A stretch of DNA of 52,571 nt. It comes from Actinomycetota bacterium (lineage in GTDB: Bacteria; Actinomycetota; Actinomycetes; Nanopelagicales; Nanopelagicaceae). Each line of letters starts with the position of its first letter. The stretch's first letter is position 1. A program made the translations under genes and the position numbers. Of this stretch, positions 24,220 to 34,477 are shown piece after piece. The stretch is taken from the NCBI GenBank assembly GCA_026392825.1, contig JAPLBF010000027.1, positions 1-52,571 on the forward strand. Reading direction: 5' to 3'. The notes beneath the pieces were generated by a model that worked only from the letters and a program-made list of their open reading frames with translations, made no database searches and had not been told where the DNA came from.

Positions 24220-25107
24220 ATGAAATTGCGTCGCGCCCTCTATGGAGCTTTGCTCGTTTTGCAGGCGGGGCTTGTTCTAACCGGTGGAGCTGTGCGCCTA
24301 ACTGGATCAGGGCTGGGATGTCCAACTTGGCCAGAATGCACGCCCGGTTCTTACACCCCCGTCCCCAATCAAGCCGAAGGTCAATTGCACGCTTGGATTG
24401 AATTCGGAAATAGATTGTTGACTTTCGCGCTAATCGCAGTCGCGCTCGCAGTTCTGGTGCACGTGCTATTTAAGAAGCGCAAGGATTTACGCTTGTTAGC
24501 GCTCGGTCAGGTTCTTGGAATTTTAGGTCAAGGCATACTTGGTGGGATTACCGTTCTGACAGATTTACATCCACTGCCCGTCGCAGGACACCTTTTACTT
24601 TCAATTATTTTGATCGGAGGTGCCACTTCGCTATATGACCGTCGCGAAAATGGCATCATCCGAATTAAACCTGCAGAGAAAATGACGGCAAATCTTTCAA
24701 CCGCTCACATCTATCTAACCTTCCTGGTGATTGCTTTGGGCACTCTGGTAACCGGAAGTGGACCGCATGCCGGCGATATAGATTCACGTCGCTTTGGATT
24801 TGATATACGAACCGTTGCAACAATCCACGCCGAGGCTGTTATCGCACTTCTGGGACTGACGTTAGCTCTCTATGTTGCCGCTCGTTCAAATCCATTACAT
24901 AAGCGCGGAATTTTAATCTTTGTTGCTATCTCTCTTGCACAAGGCGCGATTGGATATATCCAATATTTCACGGGAATACCTGAAATACTCGTCGCTGCAC
25001 ACCTCTTAGGATCAACGCTAGTTTGGATCTCAGCCTGGCGTCTGCGATTGGCCATAACGACTTCCCCAAAACGGACTCAATCAACTAACGCGGGAGAAAG
25101 TTCTTGA
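24220..25107 (+). CDS. ctaA: Haem A synthase (CtaA/COX15)
   Basis: CtaA oxidises the methyl group of haem O to make haem A for cytochrome aa3 oxidase. The 295-aa membrane protein has eight predicted helices in two similar halves. The first-half motif GGAVRLTGSGLGCPTWPEC contains the regulatory cysteine pair, histidine ligands are in QLHAWIEFGNR and AGHLLLS, and the second half has TIHAEAV and AAHLLGSTLVW. tkt follows with its start inside the ctaA stop. The haem O synthase gene ctaB, which often sits between ctaA and tkt in actinobacteria, is not here. Confidence 0.94.
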   Translation: MKLRRALYGALLVLQAGLVLTGGAVRLTGSGLGCPTWPECTPGSYTPVPNQAEGQLHAWIEFGNRLLTFALIAVALAVLVHVLFKKRKDLRLLALGQVLGILGQGILGGITVLTDLHPLPVAGHLLLSIILIGGATSLYDRRENGIIRIKPAEKMTANLSTAHIYLTFLVIALGTLVTGSGPHAGDIDSRRFGFDIRTVATIHAEAVIALLGLTLALYVAARSNPLHKRGILIFVAISLAQGAIGYIQYFTGIPEILVAAHLLGSTLVWISAWRLRLAITTSPKRTQSTNAGESS

Positions 25108-27158
25108 TGCATACTTTAGATAACTGGTCAGAATTCGATGATCGCGCTGTTACATATGCTCGCGCCCTAGCAATGGATGCGGTACAAAACGCTGGCCACG
25201 GTCATCCTGGAACCGCAATGTCGCTTGCACCAGTTGCCTATAACTTATTTCAACACCATTTAGTTCACGATCCATCAGATCCAAAATGGTTGGGTCGCGA
25301 TCGTTTCGTTCTCTCTTGCGGACATTCATCGCTTACTCTCTACACTCAACTCTTCTTCAGCGGCTATGGCCTTGAAATAGAAGATTTGAGAACTTTCCGT
25401 ACCTGGAATTCCCTAACTCCGGGCCATCCTGAATATGGACACACTGCTGGCGTTGAAATGACGACGGGTCCATTGGGCGCGGGCGTTGCAACAGCAGTCG
25501 GTATGGCTATGGCAGCGCGTTACGAACGTGGTTTATTAGATCCAGATGCCGCAGCAAATTCATCACTCTTTGATCATAATATTTGGGTTCTCTGTTCAGA
25601 TGGAGATCTACAAGAAGGTGTAAGCAGCGAAGCTTCATCGCTGGCTGGAACACAAGAACTTGGTAACTTAAAAGTGATTTATGACGATAACCGTATTTCA
25701 ATCGAAGGTGACACTCACATCGCCTTTACCGAAGATGTCTCAGCTCGCTACCGCGCATACGGATGGAACGTTATAGATGTTGCAGCAACAAGTGATGGAA
25801 ACGTTGATCTAATTGCAGTGGATGCGGCGATGATTGCCGCTAAAAAACAGACAATCAAGCCGACGCTAATTCGTATGCAATCGATCATCGCTTGGCCCGC
25901 ACCTAAGGCACGAAACACTGCCGAATCCCACGGTTCCGCTCTTGGCGCAGAAGAAATTGCTGAAACTAAGAAGTTGCTGGGCTTGGATCCGGAAGAACAT
26001 TTCGCGATGCCGGCCGAAATTCTGGCCCACGTTCGCGAAGTTAAAACCAGAGGCGTAGCCTCTCGAAAAGTTTGGGATGAAAAATTCGCATCCTGGAAGA
26101 GCGCTAATCCAGATCGTGCGAGGCTATTGAATCGTTTAGTTAGCGGTGACCTACCTAAAGGTTGGGACGCTGATCTTCCGCAATATCCCGCAGGTAAAGA
26201 TGTTGCGACCCGCAAAGCATCTGGTGAGGTTATTGCCGCACTTGCAAAAACACTTCCAGAATTTTGGGGTGGTTCTGCAGATCTTGCGGGAAGTAACAAC
26301 ACCACCATAAGCGGCGCTGGTTCTTTCTTGCCTTCAAGCAGCAAGATGGCCGGTGCTAATCCTTACGGAAGAATGATCCACTTTGGTATTCGCGAACACG
26401 CAATGGGTTCAATACTTAACGGAATCGCACTTCACGGATTATCCAAAACTTTTGGTGGAACCTTCGCAGTCTTTAGTGATTACATGCGACCAGCGGTTCG
26501 ACTATCTGCAATTATGGATCTGCCAAGCATTTTTATCTGGAGTCACGATTCAATTGGACTTGGTGAAGATGGTCCGACACACCAACCTGTAGAGCACTTA
26601 GCAACGCTTAGGGCGATTCCAAATTTCTCCGTAGTTCGCCCCGCAGATGCCAATGAAGTCCGCGAAGCCTGGAAAGCGATCATGCTTCGCCGCAAACCTG
26701 TTGGGTTACTGCTCTCGCGCCAAAATCTTCCGGTCGTTGATCGCTCAACACATGGTTCAGCAGAATTAGTTAATAAAGGCGCTTATATCCTCAAGGATTC
26801 ACCAACCGCCGCCGAGGTTGTCATCATTGCAACAGGCTCAGAAGTATCGGTTGCACTTGCCGTGCAGAGCATGCTGGCTGATAAATCGGTTGCAGTACGC
26901 GTCGTAAGCGCTCCTTGCTTGGAATGGTTTGCACAAGAGAGTTCTGCATACCAAGAGAGCGTTCTGCCAAAATCGGCCCGCCTAAAGGTGAGTATCGAGG
27001 CAGGTATCGCACAAGGTTGGCGTGAGTACATTGGAGATAATGGAATTGCTATCTCACTCGAACACTTCGGAGCTTCTGCCTCCGCTACAAAGTTATTTGC
27101 TGAATTTGGATTCGGCGCCGAAGCAATTGTTGCCAAGATTGAAGCAGCTCTTAATTAA
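25107..27158 (+). CDS. tkt: Transketolase
   Basis: Transketolase moves two-carbon units between sugar phosphates using thiamine diphosphate. The 683-aa protein shows the N-terminal GHGHPGTAMSLAP loop, the cofactor-binding segment CSDGDLQEGVSSEA, the pyrimidine-domain segment GIREHAMGSILNG, and the substrate segment SIGLGEDGPTHQPVEHLA. I chose ATG 25107, which overlaps the ctaA stop; an in-frame TTG directly before it (25104) is possible, and GGGAG lies 10 nt upstream of the ATG. pgi follows as TAATG. The transaldolase and glucose-6-phosphate dehydrogenase genes usual downstream in actinobacteria are missing. Confidence 0.96.
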   Translation: MHTLDNWSEFDDRAVTYARALAMDAVQNAGHGHPGTAMSLAPVAYNLFQHHLVHDPSDPKWLGRDRFVLSCGHSSLTLYTQLFFSGYGLEIEDLRTFRTWNSLTPGHPEYGHTAGVEMTTGPLGAGVATAVGMAMAARYERGLLDPDAAANSSLFDHNIWVLCSDGDLQEGVSSEASSLAGTQELGNLKVIYDDNRISIEGDTHIAFTEDVSARYRAYGWNVIDVAATSDGNVDLIAVDAAMIAAKKQTIKPTLIRMQSIIAWPAPKARNTAESHGSALGAEEIAETKKLLGLDPEEHFAMPAEILAHVREVKTRGVASRKVWDEKFASWKSANPDRARLLNRLVSGDLPKGWDADLPQYPAGKDVATRKASGEVIAALAKTLPEFWGGSADLAGSNNTTISGAGSFLPSSSKMAGANPYGRMIHFGIREHAMGSILNGIALHGLSKTFGGTFAVFSDYMRPAVRLSAIMDLPSIFIWSHDSIGLGEDGPTHQPVEHLATLRAIPNFSVVRPADANEVREAWKAIMLRRKPVGLLLSRQNLPVVDRSTHGSAELVNKGAYILKDSPTAAEVVIIATGSEVSVALAVQSMLADKSVAVRVVSAPCLEWFAQESSAYQESVLPKSARLKVSIEAGIAQGWREYIGDNGIAISLEHFGASASATKLFAEFGFGAEAIVAKIEAALN

Positions 27159-28693
27159 TGATTACTTTATCGGGTCCAGCTCTAAGTAAGGTAAATCGTC
27201 AAGATCCTCTTTATCTGACACTCGCAGATGCCCATCCAAGAGTTGCTAAGAAGGATGCAAATACTTGGGGGCCAGCAGCCGCGAAAGAAGCCGCGGTAAG
27301 ACTTAATTGGGTTGATTTAGATGAGAGTTCAAGGCAATTGCTTCCGATACTTGATGCAGCAGCTGCGAAGTTTAGAGATTACGAGAACTTAGTTCTGTGC
27401 GGAATGGGCGGTTCTTCTCTCGCTCCAGAAGTGATCGCTAGAACTTACGGTAAAAAGGTATTTATCTTGGATTCAACTGATCCAAATTACTTAGCGCACG
27501 CACTAACCGGCACCCCCGAGAAATTGCTAGTGATTGTTAGCTCTAAATCAGGATCGACAATTGAGACAGCCTCACAGCGAGCTTTCTTTGAAGATCACTT
27601 AAGAAAAGCTAAGTTAGATCCAACTGCCCACATGTTGTTTGTTACAGATCCGGATTCGCCTTTAGATAAAGATGTAAGGTCTAAAGGATTCACAGTTATC
27701 AACGCTGATCCAATGGTAGGCGGTCGCTTTAGCGCACTCACCGCTTTTGGTCTGACACCTGCAACTCTTATGGGAGTTGATGCTTCAATACTTTTAGATC
27801 AGGCAGGCGATGCCCGTTCGCAATTAATGAGTGATCCTTCAGTGGTGCTAGATGTTTCGTACTTACTATTGACTCAAAATCAACAATATTTGGGTTTCAC
27901 CGATCTCGGATCTAACTTTCCGGGGCTCTCTGATTGGATCGAACAGTTAATCGCCGAATCAACCGGCAAGGATGAAAAGGGAAGGTTACCGATTGCAACA
28001 GAGAACTTTAGCCAGGCAGAAGGTGGCGGTGCTTTCTCGATTGCTTTCACACCAGGTGCGCATTTAAGCATTAGCGCAGAACTTGGTGAGCATTTCTTAT
28101 TTTGGGAGTGGGCGACCGCTTTGATGGGCGCCGCGCTCAACGTTGATCCCTTTAATCAGCCGAATGTAACTGAAGCTAAAGAGGCAACGTCTGCAGTATT
28201 AGTGGAGTGGAATAACAAATTACCGCAACTAACTGCAGTTTCCGTAGATGAGCAGATAGAAATTTTTGGAGATGGAAATACTCTAACTGCCGCGTTAAAG
28301 AACTTAATAGCAACCACAGATTCAGATGGCTACATTGCAGTTATGGCTTATCTAGATCGCAGAGATGATGCGGCAGTGGCTGAACTTAGAAGTATTTTGT
28401 CAGAGAAATCTGGTCGACCTGTTACTTTTGGTTGGGGTCCTAGATTTTTGCACTCAACCGGACAGTTCCATAAGGGTGGACAACAGAACGGTTCGTTCTT
28501 ACAAATAACCGGCGCCACCAGTCAGGATTTCGAAGTTCCTGGTCGTGGATTTACTTTTGGTACTTTATTAATGGCGCAAGCCGTTGGTGATTACCGTGCA
28601 CTTGGGGCAAGAAAATACCCGCTCCTTCGCCTTAACTTGCTAGAACGAAGTGCGGGTATTGCTCAACTTATAAACGCTGCAAAAGCTCTTTAA
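27158..28693 (+). CDS. pgi: Glucose-6-phosphate isomerase (actinobacterial, Tal-Pgi-like)
   Basis: This enzyme interconverts glucose 6-phosphate and fructose 6-phosphate. The 511-aa protein has the sugar-isomerase core LCGMGGSSLAPEVIARTYG, the phosphate-binding SSKSGSTIETASQR, VGGRFSALTAFGL, the catalytic-glutamate region AEGGGAFSIAF, and the C-terminal GQFHKGGQQNGSFLQITG. It resembles the isomerase half of bifunctional transaldolase/isomerase proteins more than E. coli Pgi, but no transaldolase domain is attached. It is coupled to tkt by TAATG. Its stop is directly adjacent to the stop of the convergent rbpA, leaving no terminator space. Confidence 0.92.
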   Translation: MITLSGPALSKVNRQDPLYLTLADAHPRVAKKDANTWGPAAAKEAAVRLNWVDLDESSRQLLPILDAAAAKFRDYENLVLCGMGGSSLAPEVIARTYGKKVFILDSTDPNYLAHALTGTPEKLLVIVSSKSGSTIETASQRAFFEDHLRKAKLDPTAHMLFVTDPDSPLDKDVRSKGFTVINADPMVGGRFSALTAFGLTPATLMGVDASILLDQAGDARSQLMSDPSVVLDVSYLLLTQNQQYLGFTDLGSNFPGLSDWIEQLIAESTGKDEKGRLPIATENFSQAEGGGAFSIAFTPGAHLSISAELGEHFLFWEWATALMGAALNVDPFNQPNVTEAKEATSAVLVEWNNKLPQLTAVSVDEQIEIFGDGNTLTAALKNLIATTDSDGYIAVMAYLDRRDDAAVAELRSILSEKSGRPVTFGWGPRFLHSTGQFHKGGQQNGSFLQITGATSQDFEVPGRGFTFGTLLMAQAVGDYRALGARKYPLLRLNLLERSAGIAQLINAAKAL

Positions 28694-29032
28694 CTATTCG
28701 TCATCTCCACGAAGTTTGCGCAGAGCATCTTCTAGGATCTTCGCGCCCTCGGTATCAGTGCGACGTTCTTTTACATAAGCTAAATGAGTCTTGTACGGAA
28801 TATTAACTACTGCCTTAGGCGGATTGTTCCGGTCGCGACCAGCAGGTAATCCACACTTTGGACAATCCCATTCAGCTGGAATAACAACGGTCTCTTCTAC
28901 AGCAAATGATGGGCGAACTTCGTGTCCGTTGCCGCACCAGTAGGAAACGGTAGCGCGTTCAATCTGATCTCCGCGCTCTGCTTCGCCCATTGGGCCAGCG
29001 CCAACACGACTTCCACGAATTGCGCTTGCCAT
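28694..29032 (-). CDS. rbpA: RNA polymerase-binding protein RbpA
   Basis: RbpA is an actinobacterial transcription factor that binds the group 1 sigma factor and RNA polymerase and stabilises open promoter complexes. The 112-aa protein has an N-terminal basic tail (ASAIRGSRVGAG), a zinc-binding core (YWCGNGHE and WDCPKCG), a basic linker and the sigma-interaction helix near YKTHLAYVKERRTDTEGAKILEDAL. It lies 3 bp after secG. It is a strong marker of Actinobacteria. Confidence 0.96.
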   Translation of the reverse strand: MASAIRGSRVGAGPMGEAERGDQIERATVSYWCGNGHEVRPSFAVEETVVIPAEWDCPKCGLPAGRDRNNPPKAVVNIPYKTHLAYVKERRTDTEGAKILEDALRKLRGDDE

Positions 29033-29035
29033 TTA

Positions 29036-29266
29036 TTAACCCTTCAAAACAAGACTTAGCGCGACAACGCCGCCGAACCAAATACCACCAACAACAATTG
29101 TGATGCGATCTAGGTTTCGCTCAACTACGGATGATCCACCGTAATTTGAAGATATTCCGCCACCGAATAGATCGGAGAGGCCAGAACCTTTTCCTTTGTG
29201 GAGCAGAACAAGCAAGATCATCACAAGAGAAGTGATGACCAACAAGATTGAGAGAGCTAGTGCCAC
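29036..29266 (-). CDS. secG: Preprotein translocase subunit SecG
   Basis: SecG is the small third subunit of the SecYEG channel. The 76-aa protein has two transmembrane helices (about 3-21 and 53-74) and the conserved cytoplasmic loop HKGKGSGLSDLFGGG. The start is GTG (29264-29266) with AGGGG 9 nt upstream. The order gap-pgk-tpiA-secG is conserved in Gram-positive bacteria. The 64-bp gap to tpiA has a small GCCC/GGGC hairpin just beyond the tpiA stop, without a T-tract. Confidence 0.94.
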   Translation of the reverse strand: MALALSILLVITSLVMILLVLLHKGKGSGLSDLFGGGISSNYGGSSVVERNLDRITIVVGGIWFGGVVALSLVLKG

Positions 29267-29330
29267 GATTAAGAACCCCTAATGTTTTGGATGGAGATAG
29301 AGCGTAAGGATACTAGATGCCCGACCGGGC

Positions 29331-30110
29331 CTAAGCGCTTTCTGCCGCGTAGAACTTGGCGATCTTGGCCAATTCTTCAGGATCTAGGCTCGCTCCCCCG
29401 ATTAGTGCACCATCAACATCGGTCTGCTTCATAATCTCCGAGATATTGGATGATTTAACAGATCCGCCGTAAAGGATGCGCATATTCGAGGCAATTTCTG
29501 CAGACCCAATTGAAGCGATCTCTTCACGAATTGCGGCGCAGACTTCCTGTGCATCTTCTGGGGTTGCAGTCTTTCCGGTACCGATCGCCCAAACTGGTTC
29601 GTAGGCGATCACAATCTTCTTCAGTTCAGGTTTTGTAAATCCGTCTAAACCTGCGCGCACTTGGCGGATTACGTGAGAAACATGAGCGCCTGATTCACGG
29701 ATTGAAAGTTCTTCGCCCACGCAGAAAATTGGAGCTAACTGACTGGCTAAAGCGGCCTTTATTTTACGATTAACTAACGAATCATCTTCTTTATGGATTG
29801 CACGTCGTTCAGAGTGACCGATTACAACAAAGGTGCAACCTAACTTTGCCAACATATGACCGGAGATATCGCCGGTAAATGCTCCGCTCGCCTCTGGCGA
29901 GATATCTTGCGCTCCGTAGAGCAAGCGAAGACGATCGCCGTCGATCAGAGTCTGAATCGAACGAATATCGGTAAAGGGTGGAATTATCGCGATATCAACC
30001 GCGTCGTAATCTTTATCACCTAGGGAATAGACCAACTTTTGGGCAACTGCTATTGCTTCAAGATGATTTAGATTCATCTTCCAGTTACCGGCCATTAGCG
30101 GCTTACGCAT
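29331..30110 (-). CDS. tpiA: Triosephosphate isomerase
   Basis: TpiA interconverts dihydroxyacetone phosphate and glyceraldehyde 3-phosphate. The 259-aa TIM barrel has AGNWKMN with the catalytic lysine, the electrophilic histidine in VIGHSERR, the catalytic glutamate in [14 protein letters not shown], and the phosphate-binding LYGGSVK and [17 protein letters not shown] lies 6 nt before the ATG. It is third in the gap-pgk-tpiA block. Confidence 0.97.
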   Translation of the reverse strand: MRKPLMAGNWKMNLNHLEAIAVAQKLVYSLGDKDYDAVDIAIIPPFTDIRSIQTLIDGDRLRLLYGAQDISPEASGAFTGDISGHMLAKLGCTFVVIGHSERRAIHKEDDSLVNRKIKAALASQLAPIFCVGEELSIRESGAHVSHVIRQVRAGLDGFTKPELKKIVIAYEPVWAIGTGKTATPEDAQEVCAAIREEIASIGSAEIASNMRILYGGSVKSSNISEIMKQTDVDGALIGGASLDPEELAKIAKFYAAESA

Positions 30111-30143
30111 GATCTGCTCCTTTTGATAGTTACTGCAACGATA

Positions 30144-30155
30144 CTAAAGCTTTAG
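30144..30155. repeat. 12-bp perfect palindrome between pgk and tpiA
   Basis: CTAAAGCTTTAG lies in the 52-bp gap between pgk and tpiA. It is too AT-rich for a terminator and has no known function. It could be chance or a protein-binding site. Confidence 0.5.
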
Positions 30156-30162
30156 ATTTTTA

Positions 30163-31365
30163 TTAGAGATCTAGGGCTGTTAAGCCCGGAAGTTCCTTGC
30201 CTTCTAGGTATTCCAGAGAAGCGCCTCCGCCAGTTGAGATATAACCAAAGTCAGTATCCGCAAAACCCAGTGCGCGAACAGCCGCAGCGGAGTCTCCCCC
30301 ACCAACTACAGAAATACCAGAGACTTGCGTTAACGCTTGCGCAACGACCTTAGTTCCGTTGGCAAAAGATGGAAATTCAAATACGCCCATTGGGCCATTC
30401 CAGAACACTGTCTTGCATCCACGAATTGCGCTTGCAAATGCTTCTGCAGAGTCTGGTCCGATATCTAAACCCATTTGATCTGATGGAATTGAGTCTGCGC
30501 TAACCAAAGTTGCTGGCGCATCCGCTGCGAAATTAGGGGCCACCACGATATCTGTGGGCAGAACTAAAGTAACGCCGGAAGCAACTGCCTCTTTAATCAA
30601 ACCTTGAACAGTCTCAATCAAATCTTTTTCAACAAGTGAAGAACCGATCTCTTTACCTTGGGCGGCAAGGAAAGTGAAGACCATTCCTCCGCCAATAGCC
30701 ATTACATCTACCTTGCTGAGCAAGTTAGAGATAACTCCAATCTTGTCTGACACTTTCGCGCCACCAAGAACGACGCCGTAAGGGCGCTCTGGATTTTGTG
30801 TTAGCTTCTTTAGAACTTCAACTTCAGCCGCAACTAAAATTCCGGCTACGTGTGACAGAAGTTTTGGCAGATCAAAGACTGAAGCGTGCTTTCGGTGCAC
30901 TGCTCCGAAGCCATCGCCAACGTACAAGTCTGCTAACTTCGCCAATTCATTAGCAAAGAGTGAACGCTCAGACTCTTCTTTCGAGGTTTCCGCAGCAGAG
31001 AAGCGAATGTTTTCCAGCAATAAAACTTCACCGCTCTTTAAAGCCCCAGCTTTTGAAGTTACTTCTGGTCCCGTTACGGCGCCGGCGAAGATCACCTGAC
31101 TTCCAAGCAATTCTGATAAACGGGCCGCAACCGGAGCTAAAGATAGTTCTGGTTTTGCTTCACCCTTGGGACGACCTAAATGCGCTGCAATTACCAAACT
31201 TGCACCTTTAGCCAAGAGGGTTTTGATAGTCGGCAGCGAGGCACGAATGCGTCCATCATCTGTGATCTTTCCATCCTTTAAGGGAACGTTGAGATCACAG
31301 CGAAGAAATACTCGCTTGCCGGCTACGTCAAAACTTTGCAGTGAATTAATTGCAGAATTACCCAT
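30163..31365 (-). CDS. pgk: Phosphoglycerate kinase
   Basis: Pgk makes ATP from 1,3-bisphosphoglycerate in glycolysis. The 400-aa two-domain protein has RVFLRCDLNVPLKDG near the N-terminus, the substrate-binding AAHLGRPKG, GDGFGAVHRKHAS, the hinge VVLGGAKVSDKI, and the nucleotide-binding WNGPMGVFEFPSFANGT and VVGGGDSAAAV. It starts 5 bp after the gap stop with no clear ribosome binding site, so coupled translation is likely. Confidence 0.97.
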   Translation of the reverse strand: MGNSAINSLQSFDVAGKRVFLRCDLNVPLKDGKITDDGRIRASLPTIKTLLAKGASLVIAAHLGRPKGEAKPELSLAPVAARLSELLGSQVIFAGAVTGPEVTSKAGALKSGEVLLLENIRFSAAETSKEESERSLFANELAKLADLYVGDGFGAVHRKHASVFDLPKLLSHVAGILVAAEVEVLKKLTQNPERPYGVVLGGAKVSDKIGVISNLLSKVDVMAIGGGMVFTFLAAQGKEIGSSLVEKDLIETVQGLIKEAVASGVTLVLPTDIVVAPNFAADAPATLVSADSIPSDQMGLDIGPDSAEAFASAIRGCKTVFWNGPMGVFEFPSFANGTKVVAQALTQVSGISVVGGGDSAAAVRALGFADTDFGYISTGGGASLEYLEGKELPGLTALDL

Positions 31366-31370
31366 CTAAA

Positions 31371-32525
<1,155 letters not shown>

Positions 32526-33503
32526 CTAATTGAGAAGATCTGGTGAAAGGCCCGCTTCGGTATCAGGAATACCGAGCTCCCCCGCACGTTTATCTGCCAT
32601 CGCCAAGAGGCGACGAATACGTCCGGCAATAGCATCTTTAGTCATAGGAGGCGTTGCAAGTGAACCAAGTTCTTCCAGGCTCGCTTGTCCGTGGCTAATG
32701 CGTAACTCTCCAGCCTCTTTTAAATGATCTGGAATCGTTGGCCCCAAAATTTCCATAGCGCGCTGAACACGAGCAGCGGCGGCAACAGCGGCTCGCGCAG
32801 AACGGCGCAGGTTTGCATCATCAAAATTTGCTAAGCGATTTGCAGTCGCACGAACTTCGCGACGCATGCGTCGCTCTTCCCACGCCAATACGCTTTCGTG
32901 AGCGCCTAAGCGGGTGAGGAGAACGCCAATTGCATCTCCGTCACGAATAACAACACGATCAACGCCACGAACTTCTCGTGCTTTGGCGGTAATTCCTAGG
33001 CGCCGAGCCGCACCGACTAGCGCCAGCGCTGCTTCCGGACCTGGGCAAGTTATTTCAAGTGAAGATGAGCGTCCTGGTTCAGTAAGTGAGCCGTGTGCGA
33101 TAAATGCACCGCGCCAAGCAGCTTCAGCATCACAAATATTGGCGGCGACAACTTGTGGTGGAAGACCTCGAACTGGTCGGCCATTGCTATCGATCAATCC
33201 GGTCTGTCGTGCGAGTGCGTCGCCAGCTTCGATAACTCTCACAACGTATCGACTGCCTTTGCGAAGTCCACTTGATGATAGAACTGCTAGATCGCTGTCG
33301 TGTCCATAGATATCTGCGATATCTTTCTTAAGTCTGCGTGCGCTTTGTGACGTATCGAGCTCAACTTCGATCACAACTTTTCCAGCTGCTATATGTAATC
33401 CGCCAGCAAAACGAAGAAGTGAAGATACTTCGGCTTTGCGGCAGCAAGGTTTTGTTACTGAGAGACGACTTAGTTCGTCTTTGACTGCTGCGGTCATTGC
33501 CAT
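32526..33503 (-). CDS. whiA: WhiA, sporulation/division regulator family
   Basis: WhiA combines a degenerate LAGLIDADG homing-endonuclease fold (about 1-215, with [16 protein letters not shown] and [17 protein letters not shown]) and a C-terminal helix-turn-helix (about [21 protein letters not shown]). In Streptomyces it activates division and sporulation genes with WhiB; in non-sporulating bacteria it affects division and chromosome segregation. The 325-aa gene follows yvcK by 5 bp in the conserved rapZ-yvcK-whiA block. No sporulation is implied. Confidence 0.95.
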   Translation of the reverse strand: MAMTAAVKDELSRLSVTKPCCRKAEVSSLLRFAGGLHIAAGKVVIEVELDTSQSARRLKKDIADIYGHDSDLAVLSSSGLRKGSRYVVRVIEAGDALARQTGLIDSNGRPVRGLPPQVVAANICDAEAAWRGAFIAHGSLTEPGRSSSLEITCPGPEAALALVGAARRLGITAKAREVRGVDRVVIRDGDAIGVLLTRLGAHESVLAWEERRMRREVRATANRLANFDDANLRRSARAAVAAAARVQRAMEILGPTIPDHLKEAGELRISHGQASLEELGSLATPPMTKDAIAGRIRRLLAMADKRAGELGIPDTEAGLSPDLLN

Positions 33504-33508
33504 GGGGC

Positions 33509-34477
33509 TTATCCAAGCAGGGTTTGGCTAGCAATGTGTGCGAAAAGCGAGGTCAATTTTTTGGAGCTATGATGTATCAGCGTGACGTTATCGCGTAAAT
33601 CCGCGGCAATTAACTCTCCACCTGTACTTGAAAGATGCTCTTGCATCTCATCTCCACGTAAATCGAGGCTCTCGTCTGCGATTAAGTAATCAAAGGACAA
33701 GCCCGGGGCATAATCTTGCAAGATTTTTACATGTTCTAGCGGGGTGTAGCCTGCAAATTCACCTGAATTAAAAGTTCGTCCATTTGCACTGGCCGAATCG
33801 AGATTTAAAATTATCATTTTCTTTGCTCTCGAATTAATGATCGCTTTACGCTGCTCCGGAACCAACAGATGAGGTAGGACGCTAGAGAACCAAGAACCGG
33901 GTCCCATAACTATCCAATCCGCTTCTTCAATTGCTTGTAATGACTCTTCAAGTGCTGCAGGATTTTCGGGATGAAGCCGTAGCGATTCCAAGCGCCCCTT
34001 TGCGGTAGCGACTTCAACTTGTCCTTTTACAATAAATCTTCCAGTTGAATTAGTGAACGTTGCCTCAATATCTAAAGGTTCTTTCGACATTGGTAACACT
34101 CGACCAATTACTTTTAAGAGTGATCCCACGCGATCAAGTCCTGCAACAGGGTCTTCGCCTTTATTCCAGAGCGCTGCCAAAAGAAGATTACCGACAGCGT
34201 GGCCATCGAGAGGGCCATTGCTTGCGAATCGGTATTGCATAATTTGCGCCCAACTGCGGCCCCACTCATCATCTGCGCAGAGTGCAGCAAGAGCCATCCG
34301 CAGATCGCCAGGGGGGATTATTGAGAATTCATCTCGTAAACGTCCACTAGATCCACCGTTATCTGCCACAGTAACAATGGCAGTTATATTTGTTGTGACT
34401 CCGCGCAGCGCAGATAGCGTTGCTGCTAAACCGTGGCCACCACCGAGTGCAACTACGCGCGGGCTACGACCACTCAT
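33509..34477 (-). CDS. yvcK: YvcK/CofD-like regulatory protein
   Basis: YvcK proteins share the fold of LPPG transferase CofD, bind UDP-sugars, and regulate central carbon and cell-wall metabolism. The 322-aa protein has [17 protein letters not shown] near the N-terminus, [14 protein letters not shown], and the [13 protein letters not shown] segment typical of Yvc[17 protein letters not shown]-type residues lie mid-protein. It overlaps rapZ by 4 bp. It should not be read as a coenzyme F420 gene, because the rapZ-whiA context is diagnostic. Confidence 0.93.
   Translation of the reverse strand: MSGRSPRVVALGGGHGLAATLSALRGVTTNITAIVTVADNGGSSGRLRDEFSIIPPGDLRMALAALCADDEWGRSWAQIMQYRFASNGPLDGHAVGNLLLAALWNKGEDPVAGLDRVGSLLKVIGRVLPMSKEPLDIEATFTNSTGRFIVKGQVEVATAKGRLESLRLHPENPAALEESLQAIEEADWIVMGPGSWFSSVLPHLLVPEQRKAIINSRAKKMIILNLDSASANGRTFNSGEFAGYTPLEHVKILQDYAPGLSFDYLIADESLDLRGDEMQEHLSSTGGELIAADLRDNVTLIHHSSKKLTSLFAHIASQTLLG

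Noticed and set aside
25748-26344. 198-aa minus-strand open frame opposite tkt
   Set aside because: It lies wholly inside the conserved transketolase and has low-complexity serine/alanine content typical of antisense frames.
33509-34477. CofD (coenzyme F420 synthesis) reading of yvcK
   Set aside because: The rapZ-yvcK-whiA context and the YvcK-type [13 protein letters not shown] segment favour the regulatory protein; no cofE or other F420 gene is present.
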